A DNA stretch of 64,000 bases from Camellia lanceoleosa (lineage: Eukaryota; Streptophyta; Magnoliopsida; Ericales; Theaceae): positions 62,073,018 to 62,137,017 of the forward strand of contig CM045763.1 in NCBI GenBank assembly GCA_025200525.1. Direction: 5' to 3'. Both the position numbers and the translations under genes were made by a program. Shown one piece after another: positions 57,212 to 64,000 of this stretch; within the stretch, counting starts at the first letter, position 1; each line of letters starts with the position of its first letter. The notes beneath the pieces are model-generated. The model was not told the origin of the DNA. It saw nothing but the letters and a program-made list of their open reading frames with translations, and did not search any database.

Positions 57212-58071
57212 TTGGCAGACTTCGTGGCAGAATTCACACCAGGAAGTCATCACATTTGCCCAGTTGATTTGACTAGAACAACCAAAGTAGAGACAGAAAG
57301 CGTCGCAGTAAGTGTGCAACCCCTAATACAAGATACCCAGCCACATTGCGAACCACACAAGCTTGACGATAAGCAGGAAGAGGCAAACTATGCTACACCA
57401 AGCAAAGATTCATCAACAAATAAAAACTTGGTACAATCAGATAGTAAGGGGCAAACAGTAGATGTGGAATTTGAAGAAGACAACAGCAAAGCTCACGACC
57501 CCAAGACATCATCCGACCCCTCAACTTATTGGAAGCTATTCATTGGAGGGATGTGGAAGCTCTTTGTGGATGGAGCATCTAATGCATATGGTGCAGGACT
57601 TAGCATAGTCCTCATCTCACCAGATGGCCTAGTAGTGGAACAAGCAATAACCTTGGCTTCCCAAAGATCAAACAATGAAGCGGAGTACGAAGCACTTTTA
57701 GCAGGCCTAAAATCAGCACTCTTCATGAAGGCCACCGAGCTAATGGTTTACAGTGACTCACAGCTGGTGGTAAACCAAATTTCAGGCGACTACGAAGCAA
57801 AAGATGACAGGATGGTAAAGTATCAAGAGTTAGTCAGAAAGGAGATCATGAAGTTCGAAATAGTGCAAATAGAACAGATCGGCCGTGAAGAAAACAGTAG
57901 AGCAGACAAACTAGCAGGTTTCGCTTCGATGGTAGATACATCCATCTCACATCCATTATTGATCGACTTCCTACCAAGATCGAGCATTGAAGAGCCCGAA
58001 GTAACTGAAGTGTGTTGTGCCGAACTAGGCCCTTCATGGATAGACCCCATTATAGTGTTCTTGAAAGATAG
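57212..58071 (+). pseudogene. Element E: second, archaeal-type RNase H (domain complete, element broken)
   Basis: The frame opens with [10 protein letters not shown] and a variable spacer, then [20 protein letters not shown] (about 57553), [17 protein letters not shown] (about 57670), [20 protein letters not shown] (about 57750) and [12 protein letters not shown] (about 57895). The four acidic catalytic positions (Asp in FVDG, Glu in NNEAEYE, Asp in YSDSQ, Asp in RADKLA) are all present. The coding sequence ends with [13 protein letters not shown], where the LTR of D is inserted; the reading frame that continues to 58279 is LTR sequence. Confidence 0.9.
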
Positions 58072-58777
58072 TGTAGACACCTCATTTTTGACCGACCTTA
58101 AGACACAGACGTCATCGATTGAACACTCGGTGATGATGTTGTGTTGCTCGAGGCTCCCGAGTCTCGGAGAGCCTTGCCCCAGGCCTCTAACTTTTTGTGC
58201 TTTGTCTCGCTTATGCAACCTGTTTTCTTTTTCGAAGAGAGAGGTCTCAGAGACCATCTCTCAAAGGGCTATAGGCTAATTTTCGTGGTCGAGACCACTG
58301 CTCCCGCTTGAGACCAGGTTTTGGAGCCGCTACCGTGCACCTCTGTTCGGGACCGCTAACTTTCTCCGCTTGTCTTTTTGGCACACACCTTGTTTCCTCT
58401 CTCTAAAGGGACACTGTGGCTCGGGAGACCACCTTCGTGGTTGCACGCCACTTTCGATGCTTAACAGTCAGTTTTCGGGGCACCCGGCTGTGTGTTTTGG
58501 TCCGCGAACCCTCGTTTTGCATCCGTCTTGGTTCATTTTTGGCATGGACCCTATTTTCATTGTTTAGAAGGTGGTACAAGGGTGGGAAACCACCTTTTCT
58601 CCTTGGAGACCACCTTTCTCTTCGCCGGCCGATTTTCTTGACAAAAAGCTGGTCTCCTTGGTTTTTGGGCCACATTTACTGGTCTCCCACCATACCACTT
58701 GCTTGCATTTCATGTGGAGACCACCCTGGGAGGCTGCCGACCACTTGAACCTTTTGACCCTAGTCGGTCGACCAGGG

Positions 58778-58799
58778 CAAGTGGTCGGCTGACCACTTG
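58778..58799. repeat. Hairpin, 9-bp stem
   Basis: caagtggtc, four bases, gaccacttg. It lies in a stretch of repeated ggtcg(a/g)cca and gaccac words in the U3 of LTR D. Confidence 0.8.
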
Positions 58800-58874
58800 A
58801 ACTGGTCGGCCAGCTCCCATCGGTCCTGTCTCAGTGAGTTGATTCCAGCTGTACTAGCTGGGAGGCACAGACTG

Positions 58875-58902
58875 CATCCTCCATACACGTGTATGGAGGA
58901 TG
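58875..58902. promoter_or_regulatory. Perfect 28-bp palindrome centred on CACGTG
   Basis: The half-site catcctccatacac is followed directly by its exact reverse complement, giving a G-box core (CACGTG) in the middle. It lies about 50 bases upstream of the TATA box of LTR D. A second hairpin (aagcttct, 3 bases, agaagctt) follows at 58918-58936. A role as a transcription-factor site is inference. Confidence 0.8.
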
Positions 58903-58950
58903 TTTGCCCTTAGTTTTAAGCTTCTAGGAGAAGCTTTAGTCCCTCTTGTC

Positions 58951-58957
58951 TATAAAG
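58951..58957 (+). promoter_or_regulatory. TATA box of LTR D
   Basis: cttgtctataaaggaaggg, followed by another short palindrome, ggaagggctccccttcc. Confidence 0.6.
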
Positions 58958-61900
58958 GAAGGGCTCCCCTTCCTTGTAGAGGGTTCAAAAATTTTGTCTA
59001 AGGCATACAAGACTTCTCCCTCTATATCTCTACATCCAAACTCAAAAAGTGCATGGTTCTTGCACATTTGCATACCATCTCCTAACCTAACCCCTCCACC
59101 ATCACTCTAAGCATCTTGGATGCCATTTTCAGAGGTTGAGAGGTCAGTCTTTGTGGTCCGTGAGCTTGTGGTCCTTTTGTGCTACAAGAGTAACACACTT
59201 TCTCCCTTTTAAGGCTTTATTTTGCTTCATCTTTTAGCTATACTTACAAGCATATTTGAGCTTTGGTGTAAGCTGAAAAAAGCCTTATTTTGAGGCCCTT
59301 AACATGTTTGTTTAAGATTATTTTTCTGTTAAATCATCTACCCCCTTGCATGCTTCATTTTACCTTGTTTTGAGCCATGCCTTAGAGCATTTGTGTTGGC
59401 CTTTGTTTTCCCTTTTAGCCACTAAAATCCAATGGATTTTTAGTGGCTAAAATGCTATTTTGAGTGCCAAAATCAGAGAGGGGTGACCCTCTCTCCTTGT
59501 TTTGTTTTCTAGCATTTTTGGCCTTACAAATGAGCCCTTATTTGCATGCTTCCAAGCCATGTTTCCGCCCATTTTTGATGAGTTTTAGGACCTGCATAGG
59601 CTCTTTCCAGAGCTTGTTTTGCCATATTGGATGTCCATCTTGCATGTGTAGAATAACCCTCTTCATAGCATATCAAAGGAGCATCTCATTCTTGCATGAA
59701 TTAACCATGTTTCAGTGGGTTTTGGGGCTTTATTTGGCATGGAATACCTCTGAATTTTGCTGGTTTAGTATCCTCTTGATTGCCTCACATGCTTGTAGTG
59801 CAAACACTCTTTACTAGCTTACATTGCATGCTATTTTGGCCTTTGATTCTAGCACTTTTTGGCCATTCCTGAAACTGATTTTGTGTATGTTTTGGACTGC
59901 CTTAGCTCTGTTTTTGGGCCTCATGATTGAATGATGTTTTCTATGCATGGTTGTAGTTCAATACCCTTGCCTAGCTTTTGAGTTTTGAACCCTATTGCAT
60001 GCATATTTTGAGGTGTTTCCATGTTTTGGTATCATTGTGAATCATATTTCAGAGCTTATATGTATGCCATATTCCCATGTTTTTCACTCTTTGAATGTGT
60101 TTGAGAGTTATGCATGAATACCTCATTTTTGGACCATCGCATGAGCTTAATTTCCATGCTTTGCGAACCATCATTTTAGTCCATATTTGCTACTGTTTTG
60201 GCCTGCATAGGGACTGTTTGGGGCTGGTTTGGCCATTTGAGTATGGCTTTGCATGCCTATAGTGTAATCCACTTCACTAGTTTCAGTATTTGGGCCACCT
60301 AGCATGCATTGTGTGAGGTGTTTGCATGATTCGGGACCATCTTGCATGTCATTTCAGAGCTGAAAAATATGTGATTATACGCCATATTTCATTCTTGTCA
60401 TGCTTTGGTAGAGTTGCATTTTGTGCATGTTTGCATGTATTTTGCTGCCTCATTTTCATCATATTGGCCACTGATTTGGGTGTGGCTGAGGCTCACCTAT
60501 CTTGGTTTAAGTCCATCTTGCATTGTATATGCCATTTAGTCCATGTTATTGCATGATTGACCATTGTATTGTGTATGCCTTGATCATTTCATTGTTAGTC
60601 TCTATGAGTGCATTGCGTATGCCATATAGTTTTCATGTGCATTGAGTATGCCATTGATTATTTCATAGCATTATGTATGCTAGCAGCATGTTTGCATATC
60701 ATCATTCGCATGTTTGCATCATTTAGTGGCATTATGTTTAGGTTGCATGTTAGAGTTGCATTCATGCATGCCATGTGTATTGCATTGTGTTTGGAGTAAG
60801 GTTTAGTCCAAACACGGAACGGCGACGCTTGCAGACTAAGTGACAAACGTGCCTCGATTCTCGATTGCCGACGCCTTTGACTCCCATGATAGAGTTGTTG
60901 GTTTTACTTGTTTATACGCATTCATTTCACATCGAAGTCATGCACTGACCCTCGCCATCATGCATCGAGATGCGTGATTGGTGGCACGAGGATCGAGGAT
61001 TGCACTCCCTAGAGCTTATGCAATGACGGAGAGAGTAGTCATGCACACATATGTTGAAAATACTTTGCCATGCCCTTTCTCGCTCTCGCTAAAGAAACCG
61101 TAAACCAAAGAAGAAAACTGGTCGGCAGTACCCCTATAGGTTCCCTTGGTGGAGTTTTAGCCTCTTGGAGTTTTGTACAGTATTCTGGGACCAGTTGCAA
61201 ACAGAGGCAAATCGGGGTATCACGATGGATTTCCCGACAAGGTGACTCAAGCATGTAAGCATCCCTTATCATTCAAGGCGGAGCTAAGGCAGTCCATTTC
61301 ATGTAGCATTGCATGCTAGTTTATTCGCTTTCTTACTTAATTTGTTAATTAATTAATGTTGTGTAATAATTAGCTATAATTCGTTATTCATTTTGGTTGT
61401 GTAATATTTATTCGAACCCTCCGAGAGAGGGCACAATTGTAATAAGTGTGCGTGTGTGTGATACATGTCTTCCAACCCCACGCCTTTTCTCCTTTTATTT
61501 ACTAGCTTATGATGGTTAGTTTAGGGCACATTTCAATTAGCATACTTATGCTCGTATGTTTGCATACATTCATTCAGATTGCACACACTGTGCTCAAGAT
61601 CATACTAACTGCATCAGATTTCAATTTCAAGTTAAATACATGTTACCAGTAGCATCTCATGTGCCATCTTAGAATAGCCGAGCCTATCTTAGTTGCATTT
61701 TTGCATGTGTTGCATTAGGCATCTCAAAGATTGTTAGGATTCATGCATGTTTTCTAATTAGCTTTTTTTAGCTCTGAGTACTTGGTAAGTGTTTATGCTT
61801 TAGCATCCTTGCATGTGTGAGTGATGGCCATGATAGCATGCTTACCATGAGGCTATGCGCTTATGTGATATAACCGCCTAAATGCTCATGGGTGAAGGTT

Positions 61901-62591
61901 GGGTTGCTTGGATTGGAATAATTCATCAAAACCCGTGTTTTAGCCTACTTACTAGTAGCAAACCTCAATCCATTTTCAAAACAAACGGATATGCGATGCT
62001 TTGTTCCAACTTAGGCAACTGGTCTATACTTGTATGTTGTGCGATCATATAGTAATTCTAGGTTAATACCAAATAAGAGCACATGTGTTTTCAAAACAAG
62101 ATATCATGTTTAGTAGTGGCCGATCTTTGATCGGCGAAGCTGGGTGCTCATGAAATGACCTTCCCCAATCGCATCTAAGTTCCTCAAATGAGGCAACTTT
62201 GGTGATGACGACACGTGGCCTTAGGCACGAGTCGTGGTTTCCTAAATTCTCCCAAAATAAAATATTTAGGTGGCGACTCAGATTCCGCAAAGCAATTCAT
62301 GTTTAGCACTTCTTTCTAAAAATCAAATTTTCAAAACGATTTGCCGATTTGGACTCTTTGGTGATTTATCGCCTTGCATTGCACTTTAAGTAGATTAGAT
62401 TAAGAACCGTGACATTTGAGTCCTAATTGTAGTGAGCCCAAATGAACAAAACGGGTGATTTCCGAGACATTCGGGGACATCTATTGTTTCTCAAGCATCA
62501 CCGATTTAGAGAACTTGACTCAACTCATGATATCTTGTTTTGACTACACTTATGTGTTTCTTTGCATTGCATTTACATTGGTGCACTTAAG

Positions 62592-64000
62592 TGTCACGAC
62601 CCAAACCCGCCCTTGTTGGTTTACATCAGAATCGCCAAGAATCCGTGAATTACCAAAGGCCTTGAACATATTAACAAATAATAAGGGTCATGAAGCAAAT
62701 ATATAAAATAAACAAGGTCCAATGAGCAAAGGATACATAAACATGAAATGTAATTCTCAAAACTTATTTATATACATAAACATACTAGTCAGATACATCA
62801 ATATTTACAAAAAAATAGTCCCCAAGACCTGAATTTACATAACACACATACAAACTAGCATGGTCACAAAAATAGCCATGTCAATAGGCTTCAAGTGGAA
62901 CCTCCTCGGGAGGCGTAACATTTGGTTGACGAAACAGAACTTAAGGCCGTCAACTCTGGCCTGGGTCATGTGCCGCCTCACCTACATATATATAGTAAAC
63001 TGTGAGCGAAAGCCCAGTAAATAATAAACAGAGTAAAGGGGTTTCAATGAATGAGTTCTTACAGATTTCATAAATCAATTCATATTGTATCAAAATCATA
63101 CTTGTCCAGATCGTATACATACAGAAATCATAAGTCATGGTTACATTTACGTGATACATCCATTAGCATAACAGAACATGACGCATAAGCGTAAGGTTAT
63201 GAATAACCTAGTTCCAAGAAGGAACCTCTGGTACCGGGTAACGGCTATAGATATCACATGATACTAAGGATGTCACAAATACATGTCAGAAATTGAACAA
63301 TCATTCATTGTACAGAACATATCATTACCGAAAACAGATCTCATTTTTCTACACAGAAAATAAGTACAGTTGAACATATCTTTACTATGTTATTACTCAC
63401 AGTAGGCGTTGAAACAAACAGACGGAGCCAAAAGGTCAAACAGAGTGCGGCACGTGACCTACATAACACATAACAGACATATTCATGAAACACACGTTCT
63501 AACTATACAAAACTTATGTCATTGATTCTAAGTGTGTTTCTACCCTTGAATTCCCCTTACAGAGTCTTAAACATGGCCTAGGAATGCCTAGGATAGAATG
63601 AGGATGTAAAAATGACTCAAAAACATTTTTCTTGATTTTTCAAAAAAACAGGGTCCCGCTCAAGCGCAGGTTTCCCCGCTCGAGTGGACATGCAACAAAG
63701 GTCTCCACTCGAGCGGCAACTCCCCCGCTCGAGCGGACTGCAAAAGTAAAGGGTACTCAAAATCCACGCCGACGGGCGCCGACTCGCCGAGCGTGGACAC
63801 ATGCCTCCGCTGCTGCATTCTCCGCCGAGCGGATCGCAAACTAATGCAAGATATCGAGCTTGATTTCTCCGCTGAAGGCTACTTTCGCCGAAGGGAGACA
63901 AAAATCGAATTTTCAGATTGAACTCCAATGCTCAAATTCGACATTTAACCATTCAAAACTCAACCTCTTGAGCCCAATTTCTGGAAAATACATGTAGACC
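62592..64000 (-). mobile_element. LTR of the TGTCACGACCC family, inserted in the D tail (runs off the window)
   Basis: On the plus strand it begins tgtcacgacccaaacccgcc, the reverse complement of the end of the LTR at 44000, so it lies in minus orientation. On the minus strand it shares the (AT)n-gtaggtg block, the gcattcctaggc block and the dense ctcgagcgg words with that LTR. The far end lies beyond 64000. The frames at 63617-63928 and 63632-63844 fall in these repeats and are not genes. Confidence 0.8.

Larger units (their letters stand above)
52987..58071 (+). mobile_element. Ty3/gypsy Tat-clade retrotransposon E, 5' part
   Basis: LTR (52987-53311), primer-binding site (53314) and then gag, protease, RT, RNase H and a second RNase H of archaeal type, in that order. 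The extra RNase H after the first is the mark of the Tat lineage. Codons are G+C-richer than the surroundings. The element stops abruptly at 58071, where the giant LTR D begins; integrase and the 3' LTR are not in the window. Many stops and frameshifts. Confidence 0.9.
58072..62591 (+). mobile_element. Giant LTR (D, ~4.4-4.5 kb), relative of element C
   Basis: It starts tgtagacacctcatttttgacc inside the second RNase H of E, matching the start of C (tgtagacatctcaattttgacc). Landmarks occur in the same order as in C: TATA at 58951, then in the tail gcttaccatgaggctat and gcttatgtgatataac (61838), gatctttgatcgg (62122), gtcgtggtttcctaa (62231), taggtggcgactc (62269), and ggactc...gcattgcac (62350). 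It is almost twice as long as the C LTR. No coding frame is credible. The 3' end is not resolved because another LTR (62592) is inserted in or just after the tail. The middle (59,200-61,000) is strongly T/G-rich on the plus strand with many gcatg words. Confidence 0.75.

Noticed and set aside
58072..58279. Continuation of the element E reading frame to 58279
   Set aside because: The sequence from 58072 is the start of LTR D, as shown by its match to the C LTR start; the open frame is accidental read-through.
63617..63928. Overlapping frames on both strands near the window end
   Set aside because: They lie in the CGCTCGAGCG repeat cluster of an LTR.
1..64000. A new multi-gene system such as a biosynthetic cluster or defence locus
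   Set aside because: No intact non-transposon gene is visible in the window; all recognisable coding sequence belongs to decayed retrotransposons.

Overview
This is nuclear DNA from a flowering plant, almost certainly a long intergenic stretch packed with transposable elements. The evidence is the AT-rich background, TATA-bearing LTRs, Ty1/copia and Ty3/gypsy (Tat-type) polyprotein remnants, hAT elements with 8-bp target duplications, many small inverted-repeat elements, microsatellites and one 100-N scaffold gap. I cannot name the species. No complete host gene is visible; the only good candidate is the last exon of a gene ending at base 90. Layout. 1-12,111: end of the truncated gene, then two small hAT elements with clear target duplications (1217-1872 and 1981-2938), a solo LTR (5339-6861), and several palindromic MITE or foldback elements (7726-8234, 8490-8712, 9389-9776, 10497-10625). 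12,112-17,937: a complete but dead Ty1/copia element (A) with LTRs of 186 and 195 bp and a perfect TATAT target duplication; its coding region is split by a solo LTR (13,523-14,932) related to the one at 5339. 19,457-38,271: a second dead Ty1/copia element (B) with LTRs of about 1.2-1.3 kb. Its integrase is interrupted by an 11.4-kb element (C, 22,882-34,253) flanked by a perfect CCATG duplication. C has LTRs of about 2.5 kb, a candidate primer-binding site and a purine tract, but no recognisable gag or pol. Its interior instead carries tandem repeats, including a 20-unit array of about 24-26 bp. 38,272-52,986: decayed LTRs of the TGTCACGACCC-ended family (to 40,719 and to 44,000), a sequencing gap, one CACTA terminus, a GC-rich element with terminal inverted repeats, more MITEs, the end of a minus-strand copia element joined to a tandem array, and unclassified sequence. 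52,987-58,071: the 5' LTR and the gag, protease, reverse transcriptase, RNase H and second (archaeal-type) RNase H of a Tat-clade Ty3/gypsy element (E), broken by stops and frameshifts. 58,072-62,591: a giant LTR (D) whose start, landmarks and tail match the LTR of C, inserted in E. 62,592-64,000: a minus-strand LTR inserted in the tail of D and running off the window. How the parts relate. The insertions give a relative order: C after B, the solo LTR after A, D after E, and the last LTR after D. None of the coding elements looks able to move. The most unusual material is the gene-less C/D family with its very long LTRs and internal satellite-like arrays. It may be a large non-autonomous derivative served by Tat-type enzymes such as those encoded by E; that partnership is inference. 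I found no evidence for a new multi-gene system.
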